Counted from the first letter of the stretch, positions 1 to 4,850 are shown. The stretch: 6,626 bases of DNA from Chryseobacterium sp. (GCA_017989575.1 JAGNPP010000149.1:1-6626); one strand, 5' to 3'. The notes: generated by a model not told the origin, from the sequence alone. Numbers and translations are program-made.

Positions 1-1
1 A

Positions 2-562
2 TTGGAATTAATCAATTACCAGTATGGCTATATTGGATGGTGCATCGGCAATAAAAAGAATAATGTGGCGGAACAATATATCCAACTGGGCGAATCAAAT
101 ATCGCAGTTCTAGAAAAATCGGGCTATAAACCATCATGGATTAATTCATACAAATCAGCCTTTTACGGATACAAAATTGGGCTAAATAAACTTAAAGCAC
201 CGTTTATAGGGCCTAAAAGTGTTGAATGTGCTGAGCTATCAATGAAACAAGATGCTGAAAACCCATATGGCTTTATTCAATTCGCAAATTCGCAATACTA
301 TATGCCGGCAGTATTTGGCGGCTCAAAATCGGAGGCTTTAAAGTACTATATGAAGGCCGAGAAAATTATGGAGAAAAATCAGAATCAAATAAAAGAAGAC
401 TGGAATTATTTAAGCCTGTTATCAATGATTGCAATAGCATATACTGAATTGAATGACTACAAAAATGCAAAAGAATACTACAATAAAATATTGAATATAG
501 AGCCAAATTTTTTGTGGGTCAAAAATGAGCTATACCCCAAATTATTAAAGAAAATGAAATAG
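2..562 (+). CDS. TPR-repeat protein, 3' part (5' end outside window)
   Basis: The reading frame is open from the first bases of the window to a TAG at 560-562, giving at least 186 residues. The gene very probably begins further left, because no start codon with a plausible leader is visible near the edge. The C-terminal part holds a recognisable tetratricopeptide repeat at about residues 137-170 of the visible part, with A144, Y147, Y153, A156, Y160 and P168 at the usual consensus positions. The rest is also rich in helix-forming, Tyr/Ala/Lys-spaced residues, so diverged TPR-like helices are likely upstream. TPR proteins act as scaffolds for protein-protein contacts; the partner cannot be told from the sequence. 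Any signal peptide would lie outside the window. There is no U-tract terminator after the stop codon. I recognise the fold but not a specific family. Confidence 0.75.
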   Translation: MELINYQYGYIGWCIGNKKNNVAEQYIQLGESNIAVLEKSGYKPSWINSYKSAFYGYKIGLNKLKAPFIGPKSVECAELSMKQDAENPYGFIQFANSQYYMPAVFGGSKSEALKYYMKAEKIMEKNQNQIKEDWNYLSLLSMIAIAYTELNDYKNAKEYYNKILNIEPNFLWVKNELYPKLLKKMK

Positions 563-937
563 ATCATTACATTATTTGAGCCAAACTTGGCCGATTGGCA
601 ACAGCGTTGCAATTAGCAGAAAAAGCTTAAACGTCCATGAACAGAGATGACTGCACCGCCAGAGAAACCATCAGGGCTACCCGTTGAGCAGGAATATGTT
701 TCTATTGTCTACTATTGGATCACTACACAGCTTTCAAACTTTCACTAAGGTGTTTCACTACTGCACACCTAGCAATAAAAAGCACAAACCTGTTGAAGGT
801 AGCTTTGCAGCTTGAATACTATCGTTAAATTTTCAACAAGATAAGTAACAAAAATATTTCATTGGTGGAATTGTTAATTTGTAAAACTGTAAAATTGTTA
901 GATTCGGACGATTTCACGATTCAACAAATCAACAATT
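563..937. other. gene-poor stretch with a GC-rich core
   Basis: About 375 bases hold no convincing gene. The part at 631-690 has 33 G/C of 60, clearly above the AT-rich surroundings. On the minus strand 613-708 stays open for 31 codons and ends in a stop; its translation contains the plausible protein-like string GSPDGFSGGAVIS but has no start codon. On the plus strand a 33-codon frame (647-748) starts at ATG. Just after the TPR gene, 580-630 reads as a short Ala/Leu-rich plus-strand frame bounded by stops. I see no RNA gene here. A decayed gene or the scar of a former insertion is possible, but this rests only on composition and fragmentary frames. Confidence 0.4.
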
Positions 938-946
938 TTACAAATT
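876..946. repeat. inverted repeat overlapping the 3' end of the DinB gene
   Basis: TGTAAAATTGTT at 888-899 is a perfect 12-base inverted match to AACAATTTTACA at 931-942, with 31 bases between. An alternative left arm, AATTTGTAAAA at 876-886, pairs with 936-946. The right arm covers the stop codon of the minus-strand DinB-like gene (938-940). The stem is AT-rich and no clean U-tract follows on the minus strand, so it is at best a weak terminator. Within the loop and right arm (906-935) the minus strand shows 8-base periodicity: TTGTTGA twice, then AATCGTGA/AATCGTCC. Confidence 0.6.
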
Positions 947-1441
947 CGGCAAATACCTTTCCTTAATAACATTCAAATGATGAAGATTGTGACCAACGGT
1001 TAATTTCCCAATCGTCTCCACTTTTATCTCATTTTCATTCACGATTCCGATTAATTGTAAAGCTTCAGCTGGAAGTGTTTTAAAAAAAATAGACGACTGT
1101 TTTCTCGTCACTTTAAATTCTTTAATCAGACTTTTCAAAGTTCGGTTTTCAGCGTAAGAATTGTCAGCCCAAGCTTCTTCATCAAAACCGGAAACCAAAG
1201 ATTGGTCTTTTCTGGAAAATCTCAAAGCGCGATAAGCAAAGACTTTTTCGGTATCGATGAGATGTTGCAAAAGTGTTTTCAAACTCCATTTTCCTTCGGC
1301 GTAAGCAAAATTGCCTTGTTCTTCGGAAAGTGATTCGTAGATTTCCAACGTTTCTGCTGATGCGGTTTTCATCGCCTCAATCCAATTCTCTGATGGAACA
1401 AGGTCGAGATAACGCTGGATATATTTTTCGAAATCGGTCAT
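938..1441 (-). CDS. DinB-like (DinB_2) metal-binding four-helix protein
   Basis: This 167-residue protein has the size and pattern of the DinB/YfiT-like superfamily, whose members bind a divalent metal in a four-helix bundle. Some members are thiol transferases, for example on bacillithiol or mycothiol. The three expected metal-ligand histidines are visible: H60 in LLQHLIDTE, and H151 and H155 in GHNLHHLNVIKERYL near the C terminus. The block KWSLKTLLQHLIDTEKVFAY is the typical DinB_2 signature. No signal peptide or membrane segment is present, so it should be cytoplasmic. The ATG at 1439-1441 is the natural start; CCATCAAC-type repeats lie immediately upstream of it and no Shine-Dalgarno sequence is seen. 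It lies downstream of the GNAT gene on the same strand, 169 bases away across a palindromic repeat, so co-transcription is doubtful. The substrate is unknown; 'DinB' describes the fold only, not DNA-damage induction. Confidence 0.85.
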   Translation of the reverse strand: MTDFEKYIQRYLDLVPSENWIEAMKTASAETLEIYESLSEEQGNFAYAEGKWSLKTLLQHLIDTEKVFAYRALRFSRKDQSLVSGFDEEAWADNSYAENRTLKSLIKEFKVTRKQSSIFFKTLPAEALQLIGIVNENEIKVETIGKLTVGHNLHHLNVIKERYLPNL

Positions 1442-1446
1442 AAGTT

Positions 1447-1476
1447 GGTTGATGGTTTTTGGTTGATGGTTGATGG
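1447..1476. repeat. GGTTGAT short direct repeats before the DinB-like start
   Basis: The heptamer GGTTGAT occurs at 1447-1453, 1461-1467 and 1468-1474, the last two in perfect tandem. The array ends six bases from the start codon of the minus-strand DinB-like gene, so it lies in its 5' leader. Confidence 0.7.
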
Positions 1477-1493
1477 ATTTTTAATATTAATAT

Positions 1494-1561
1494 CCTTCGA
1501 GAGCCTCAGGATGACAAGCGTTGTCAGGCTGAGGTGAAGTTTATCCTGAGCTTGACGAAGG
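1494..1561. repeat. REP-like palindromic repeat, copy A (composite)
   Basis: The left arm (1494-1516) begins CCTTCGA and ends CTCAGGATGACA. The right arm (1522-1539) begins TGTCAGGCTGAGG and ends GAAG but lacks about five bases of the outer stem. A third piece, ATCCTGAGCTTGACGAAGG (1543-1561), is an inverted relative of the left arm, since its reverse complement carries CCTTCG and CTCAGGAT. The copy is therefore a composite of two full or partial units. It lies between the 3' end of the GNAT gene and the 5' end of the DinB-like gene. The same family recurs at 2399-2446 and 4774-4850. Confidence 0.85.
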
Positions 1562-1585
1562 GAAGCCCTTTTAATTTTGATGAAA

Positions 1586-1610
1586 TCATTTATCAATTAT
1601 CATTCATCGT
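1586..1610 (-). repeat. seven-base periodic repeat directly after the GNAT stop
   Basis: Read on the minus strand from just after the TAA (1611-1613), the sequence runs ACGATGA, ATGATAA, TTGATAA, ATGA: three and a half diverged heptamers with a GAT core. It resembles, in place and content, the TAAATGAT array after the acyl-CoA dehydrogenase stop. Confidence 0.5.
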
Positions 1611-2069
1611 TTATGATTCCACTTCCCATTCGTAGAAATTGACCTCATCGTATTTTTTGAAACCTGCGCTTGGATATAATTTATTTCCAATCATATTTTC
1701 TTTGCCGGTTTCCAGGTACATTCCGCAAGAGTCGGATGTTTTGCAAAGTTGTTTTGCTTCTTCAATCAGTGCTTTGGAATAAGCTTTTTCACGAAATTCA
1801 GGATTAACGTAAAGGTCATTCAACAGCCAATAACGTTTCATTCTTGTGGATGAAAACAAGGGATAAAGTTGGACAAATCCACCTAATTTCCCCTCTTCTT
1901 CGACTACAAAAATTTCGGAATCTTGTTTTTCTAATCTTTCGGAAATGAATTCTTCAGCTCCGGAAATATCGGAGGTTTTGTGGTAGAACATTCTGTATTC
2001 ATCAAACAATTGCGCCAATTGGGAAAGGTCGTCAATTGTCGCTTTTCTTGTATTATTCTTCATTTTCAT
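1611..2069 (-). CDS. GNAT-family N-acetyltransferase
   Basis: This 152-residue protein has the single-domain GNAT layout. The strand preceding motif A, NDLYVNPEFR (residues 84-93), leads into the acetyl-CoA pyrophosphate-binding helix, and GNKLYPSAGFKKYDEVNFYEW (128-148) is the standard C-terminal GNAT block. It should transfer an acetyl group from acetyl-CoA to an amine; the acceptor is unknown. Oddly, the motif A loop reads REKAYSKA (93-100), where GNATs usually have R-x-x-G-x-G/A: both glycines are replaced, by Ala and Ser. Whether it still binds acetyl-CoA is therefore open. The ATG at 2067-2069 lies inside the end of the barstar gene (17-base overlap); a second ATG at 2061-2063 would shorten the overlap to 11. 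Either way translation is probably coupled to barstar. It is predicted cytoplasmic, as no signal sequence is seen. Confidence 0.88.
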   Translation of the reverse strand: MKMKNNTRKATIDDLSQLAQLFDEYRMFYHKTSDISGAEEFISERLEKQDSEIFVVEEEGKLGGFVQLYPLFSSTRMKRYWLLNDLYVNPEFREKAYSKALIEEAKQLCKTSDSCGMYLETGKENMIGNKLYPSAGFKKYDEVNFYEWEVES

Positions 2070-2364
2070 CTAAATTTTCATCATCATCCTCGTATTGTTC
2101 AAGGTAATAACTAAAGGTGAAATCTTCCACTTCCTCCTCCACATCTTCCAAAGTTGCCAAAAGGTCTTCAAAAGTTTCCAATTGGTCCACGCTCATATTC
2201 ACAAATTCAATGTGAATTGGCAATTCCAGACCGCCCGAAATCACATCCGAAAGCGCATCCAGATTGTCTCCGAAATGTTCCGGCAATTCAACTTTTGATT
2301 TCAATTGTTCATAGAAATCTTCATAATCTCCGATGTTTAAAAAATCGATTAATATTTCTTTCAT
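2053..2364 (-). CDS. barstar-family ribonuclease inhibitor
   Basis: This 103-residue acidic cytoplasmic protein matches barstar in its central helix: LPEHFGDNLDALSDVISG (residues 27-44) aligns with the barnase-binding helix of Bacillus barstar. D36 and D40 correspond to barstar D35 and D39, the residues that fill the nuclease active site. Barstar Y29 is replaced by H30 and W38 by S39, so the interface has been retuned. A C-terminal tail (89-103) has 10 acidic residues of 15, beyond the usual barstar length of about 90; its last codons overlap the GNAT start. The gene lies 127 bases downstream of a barnase homologue on the same strand, separated by palindrome copy B. That pairing, rather than homology alone, makes it the likely antidote of that nuclease. 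No -7 element is visible directly before its start, so it may be read from the ribonuclease transcript. Confidence 0.92.
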   Translation of the reverse strand: MKEILIDFLNIGDYEDFYEQLKSKVELPEHFGDNLDALSDVISGGLELPIHIEFVNMSVDQLETFEDLLATLEDVEEEVEDFTFSYYLEQYEDDDENLDENEE

Positions 2365-2398
2365 TTTAATTTTTTATGGATTATTTATTTTATATATC

Positions 2399-2446
2399 CT
2401 TCGAGAACCTCAGGATGACACCACTGTCAAGCTGAGGTTCTCGAAG
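2399..2446. repeat. REP-like palindromic repeat, copy B, between barnase and barstar genes
   Basis: Two 22-base arms (2399-2420 and 2425-2446) with a 4-base loop form a near-perfect hairpin. The outer CTTCGAGAACCTCAG pairs fully with CTGAGGTTCTCGAAG, then comes a 2x2 internal mismatch, then TGACA pairs with TGTCA. On the minus strand, where the flanking genes are transcribed, no U-tract follows, so it is not a standard intrinsic terminator. It sits in the 127-base gap between ribonuclease and inhibitor and could affect mRNA processing or stability there (inference). Confidence 0.9.
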
Positions 2447-2470
2447 CCTTTTCAATTAGAAATTTTCCGA

Positions 2471-2492
2471 CTTCTGACATCCAGCTTCTGAC
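2471..2492. repeat. CTTCTGAC direct repeat at the barnase stop
   Basis: CTTCTGAC occurs at 2471-2478 and 2485-2492. The second copy shares base 2492 with the TAG stop (complement of 2492-2494) of the ribonuclease gene. Read on the minus strand the units are GTCAGAAG, starting at the last base of the stop codon. Confidence 0.5.
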
Positions 2493-3019
2493 TATTTCTT
2501 CTCAAAACTTTTGTAATGGTTTTTCGTCAGCCAAACGTCTCCATTTTTGGTAAATACAATCCGGTCTGCGCCACGGTTTCCGCAATTGTAATTTACGTCG
2601 GCCTCGTAATATTGTTTGCCTTTGGGCAATTGCTTTTCACGGTTACTGAACTTGTCGCCACCAATTGCAACGCCTGCCAAAACATCACAGAGATTTCCTT
2701 TTGATGGAATCCAACCTTTGCTTTTAGCTTCAGATTTTGTGATGTAAAAATCAGGTAATTTATGATTGGATTTGACGTAAGAAATAACTTTGGTTTCGTT
2801 TGTCAATTCTTCTATTGAACCAGCTTCCGATGGTTTTTCGCCTTCAAATTCAGTTTTCTCTTTGTTTTCAGATTTTGCAACTTCTGACTTTCGATTTTCT
2901 GCTTCCATCGAAATTTCATTTCTCTTCTCGATTTTGTAATTCGTAATCAGATACATCATCGATATGCCTGCAAAAGCACCGATGAGAAAGAATAAAAGGG
3001 TTTTTAGTTTCGGATTCAT
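2492..3019 (-). CDS. barnase-type guanyl-preferring ribonuclease with N-terminal membrane anchor
   Basis: The C-terminal half (about 78-175) aligns with Bacillus barnase almost without gaps: HKLPDFYITKSEAKSKGW, GGDKFSNRE and EADVNYNCGNRGADRI are direct counterparts. All active-site residues are kept: K95 (barnase K27), R127 (R59), E139 (E73), R149 (R83), R153 (R87) and H168 (H102). It should therefore cleave RNA after guanosine by the 2',3'-cyclic phosphate route (family knowledge). The N terminus has a hydrophobic segment at about 7-26 with no convincing cleavage site, then a charged Glu/Lys-rich linker (29-77), suggesting a tethered nuclease. Topology is ambiguous because positive charges lie on both sides of the segment. 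The only two cysteines, C111 and C146, fall at barnase positions 43 and 80. The ATG at 3017-3019 gives a sensible anchor. The barstar gene follows downstream. Confidence 0.93.
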   Translation of the reverse strand: MNPKLKTLLFFLIGAFAGISMMYLITNYKIEKRNEISMEAENRKSEVAKSENKEKTEFEGEKPSEAGSIEELTNETKVISYVKSNHKLPDFYITKSEAKSKGWIPSKGNLCDVLAGVAIGGDKFSNREKQLPKGKQYYEADVNYNCGNRGADRIVFTKNGDVWLTKNHYKSFEKK

Positions 3020-3098
3020 TGTGAAAAAATTCTATGCTAAAATAATGAAAACCTCGATTCTTAAAGCATAAAAATCAATTTTTAAAAATAATTTATCC

Positions 3099-3128
3099 TA
3101 AACCTAATTTTTATATATTTGAAGCCAA
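3099..3128 (-). promoter_or_regulatory. possible minus-strand promoter for the ribonuclease gene
   Basis: On the minus strand TTG (3126-3128) is followed after 19 bases by TAGGTTTA (3099-3106), one mismatch from the Bacteroidota -7 consensus TAnnTTTG at a usual spacing. It would give a leader of roughly 75 bases. It overlaps the plus-strand promoter element of the acyl-CoA dehydrogenase gene. The match is imperfect in AT-rich DNA, so this is tentative. Confidence 0.3.
3114..3121 (+). promoter_or_regulatory. -7 promoter element of the acyl-CoA dehydrogenase gene
   Basis: TATATTTG matches the Bacteroidota -7 consensus TAnnTTTG and ends 21 bases before the ATG at 3143. A TTT at 3092-3094, with a 19-base spacer, is the nearest thing to the -33 TTG box. 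The identical octamer stands at almost the same distance before the gene at 4974. Confidence 0.55.
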
Positions 3129-3142
3129 ACTTAAATATAAAA

Positions 3143-4267
3143 ATGGACAACTTAAAAATGATAGCCGAAACAGCGAAAGACTTTGCTGAGAAAAACATCC
3201 GCCCAAACATTATGGACTGGGATGAAAGCCAAACTTTCCCTGTAGAATTGTTTCACCAATTGGGAGAACTCGGTTTTATGGGAATTGTAATCCCTGAGGA
3301 ATATGGCGGTTCGGGACTTGGTTATCAAGAATATGTGACCATTTTGGACGAGATTTCTCAAGTTGACCCATCGATTGGATTATCCGTTGCGGCGCACAAT
3401 TCACTTTGTACGAATCACATTTATGAATTCGGAAATGAAGAGCAAAGAAGAAAATGGTTGCCACAATTGGCTTCAGGAAAAGTGATTGGAGCTTGGGGAT
3501 TGACAGAGCACAACACAGGTTCAGACTCTGGCGGAATGTCCACAACAGCGGTTAAAGATGGTGATGATTGGGTTATCAACGGTGCAAAAAACTTCATCAC
3601 GCACGCTATTTCCGGCGATATTGCTGTTGTAATGACAAGAACTGGAGAAATTGGCGCAAAAAATAATTCCACAGCTTTTGTTTTGGAAAAAGGAATGGCT
3701 GGATTCTCATCCGGTAAAAAAGAAAATAAATTGGGAATGCGTGCTTCGGAAACGGCAGAATTGATTTTCGATAACGTTCGCGTTCCAGATTCTCACCGAT
3801 TGGGCGAAGTGGGAAGCGGTTTCAAACAAGCGATGAAAATCCTTGATGGCGGTCGTATTTCTATTGCTGCTCTCAGTTTGGGAATCGCAAGAGGTGCTTA
3901 CAAAGCCGCGCTTAAATATGCTCAGGAAAGACACCAATTCGGAAAATCGATTTCAAGTTTTCAGGCGGTTAACTTTATGTTGGCTGATATGGCAACAGAA
4001 ATTGACGCTTCAGAATTATTAATCAGAAGAGCTTCTGACCTCAAAAATGCTAAAGCAAAAATGACCCGTGAAGGCGCAATGGCAAAATTATACGCTTCTG
4101 AAGCTTGCGTAAGAATTTCAAATAATGCGGTTCAGATTTTCGGCGGATATGGTTATACGAAAGATTTTCCTGTTGAGAAATTCTACAGAGATTCTAAATT
4201 GTGTACGATTGGCGAAGGAACTTCTGAAATCCAGAGATTGGTCATCGGAAGAGACATTACTTCTTAA
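3143..4267 (+). CDS. acyl-CoA dehydrogenase (FAD-dependent)
   Basis: This 374-residue enzyme has the full length of the short/medium-chain acyl-CoA dehydrogenase family, which oxidises acyl-CoA to trans-2-enoyl-CoA with FAD and passes electrons to ETF. Layout: N-terminal helical domain (about 1-112), central beta domain (about 115-215), C-terminal helical domain (about 225-374). Both family signatures are intact: GLTEHNTGSDSGG (119-131) and the block 331-352 starting QIFGGYGYTKDF. The catalytic base is E358 in GEGTSEIQ, the position used by butyryl- and medium-chain enzymes rather than isovaleryl-CoA dehydrogenase. The frame runs upstream to a TTG at 3119, but that codon overlaps the -7 element, so the ATG at 3143 (or 3158) is the start. 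It has its own promoter and terminator, so it is likely monocistronic. Chain-length preference cannot be read from sequence; butyryl/short-chain is the best guess. Confidence 0.95.
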   Translation: MDNLKMIAETAKDFAEKNIRPNIMDWDESQTFPVELFHQLGELGFMGIVIPEEYGGSGLGYQEYVTILDEISQVDPSIGLSVAAHNSLCTNHIYEFGNEEQRRKWLPQLASGKVIGAWGLTEHNTGSDSGGMSTTAVKDGDDWVINGAKNFITHAISGDIAVVMTRTGEIGAKNNSTAFVLEKGMAGFSSGKKENKLGMRASETAELIFDNVRVPDSHRLGEVGSGFKQAMKILDGGRISIAALSLGIARGAYKAALKYAQERHQFGKSISSFQAVNFMLADMATEIDASELLIRRASDLKNAKAKMTREGAMAKLYASEACVRISNNAVQIFGGYGYTKDFPVEKFYRDSKLCTIGEGTSEIQRLVIGRDITS

Positions 4268-4270
4268 TAT

Positions 4271-4294
4271 TAAATGATTAAATGATTAAATGAT
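4271..4294 (+). repeat. TAAATGAT tandem repeat, three perfect copies
   Basis: The octamer TAAATGAT occurs three times in exact tandem at 4271-4278, 4279-4286 and 4287-4294, followed by a diverged TAATTAAT. It begins three bases after the acyl-CoA dehydrogenase stop codon and lies before the terminator hairpin. Confidence 0.85.
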
Positions 4295-4322
4295 TAATTA
4301 ATCTAAAAATTAAAATATTCAG

Positions 4323-4356
4323 CCCTTTCAAAATTAATAACTTTGAAAGGGTTTTT
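4323..4356 (+). terminator. intrinsic terminator of the acyl-CoA dehydrogenase gene
   Basis: CCCTTTCAAA (4323-4332) pairs perfectly with TTTGAAAGGG (4342-4351) across a 9-base loop and is followed at once by five T. This is a classic Rho-independent terminator 55 bases after the stop. It separates this gene from the DUF1801 gene whose ATG lies 13 bases beyond the T-tract. Confidence 0.92.
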
Positions 4357-4368
4357 AAATTATAGCCG

Positions 4369-4761
4369 ATGAATGCAGACATCATTTCATACAATCAGAA
4401 ATTAGAATCTGAAGACGAAAAAATTGCGAATACCCTTTTCGAAGAAATCTGCAAGCATCTTCCCGAAGCTGAGAATAAAATCTGGCACGCACATCCGGTT
4501 TGGTTTCTCGATGGAAATCCAATTGTCGGTTACAGCAAACAAAAACGAGGAATTAGGCTAATGTTCTGGAGCGGAAAATCTTTCGTTGAAGAAAAACTGA
4601 CTGTAGAAGGCGAAAAATTCCAGGATGCTTCTATTTTCTATAATGATGTGAATGAGATTAACAAAGACGATTTAAAACGTTGGCTGGAAAAATCCAGAGA
4701 AATCCAATGGGATTATAAGAATATTGTGAAACGGAAAGGTGTTTTGGAACGTTTGAAGTAA
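4369..4761 (+). CDS. DUF1801 domain protein
   Basis: This 130-residue soluble protein matches the DUF1801 pattern (YdhG-like fold): an N-terminal helix pair (about 10-31), then KIWHAHPVWFLDGNPIVGYS (37-56) and a strand with RGIRLMFWSGKSF (60-72), typical of the family. The biochemical role of DUF1801 proteins is not settled, and no catalytic motif is evident here. No signal peptide or membrane segment is present. The ATG at 4369 fits the domain start and the leader is very short, since the preceding terminator ends at 4356. I see no -7 element in that gap, so the promoter may lie before or inside the terminator region, or expression may depend on read-through. The REP-like copy C follows the stop by 12 bases and ends in TCTTTTT, so it may end this transcript. 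Confidence 0.85.
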   Translation: MNADIISYNQKLESEDEKIANTLFEEICKHLPEAENKIWHAHPVWFLDGNPIVGYSKQKRGIRLMFWSGKSFVEEKLTVEGEKFQDASIFYNDVNEINKDDLKRWLEKSREIQWDYKNIVKRKGVLERLK

Positions 4762-4773
4762 TTTTAATAAATC

Positions 4774-4850
4774 CTTCGACTCCGCTCAGGATGACAATTC
4801 TAATATTAAAAAATTAATCGTAAGCGATGTCAGGCTGAGCGGAGTCGAAG
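4774..4850. repeat. REP-like palindromic repeat, copy C
   Basis: Arms of 23 bases at 4774-4796 and 4828-4850 are inverted copies except for a 2x2 mismatch: CTTCGACTCCGCTCAG pairs with CTGAGCGGAGTCGAAG, and TGACA with TGTCA. The 31-base AT-rich spacer contains TAATATTA. The plus strand continues TCTTTTT (4851-4857), so the hairpin could act as a terminator for the DUF1801 gene. The outer stem sequence differs from copies A and B but both arms changed together. Confidence 0.9.

Noticed and set aside
647..748. 33-codon plus-strand frame as a small protein gene
   Set aside because: There is no leader signal and no recognisable family, and the opposite strand is equally readable; kept only as part of the GC-rich island finding.
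2095..2369. Two plus-strand frames of about 70 codons across the barstar gene
   Set aside because: The minus-strand frame has clear barstar motifs; the plus-strand translations look like shadows.
2399..2446. Intrinsic terminator between ribonuclease and barstar
   Set aside because: The hairpin is strong, but no T-run follows on the minus strand, and the same palindrome occurs elsewhere as a dispersed repeat.
3119..3142. Upstream TTG start extending the acyl-CoA dehydrogenase by eight residues
   Set aside because: The TTG overlaps the -7 promoter element TATATTTG, and the ATG at 3143 already gives the full family length.
3152..3937. Several open frames of 69-89 codons on the minus strand inside the acyl-CoA dehydrogenase gene
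   Set aside because: They are antisense to a well-supported, full-length enzyme and show no domain-like pattern or start signals.
906..4294. CRISPR array made from the short repeats
   Set aside because: Units are 7-8 bases, without unique spacers of regular length, and no cas gene is present.
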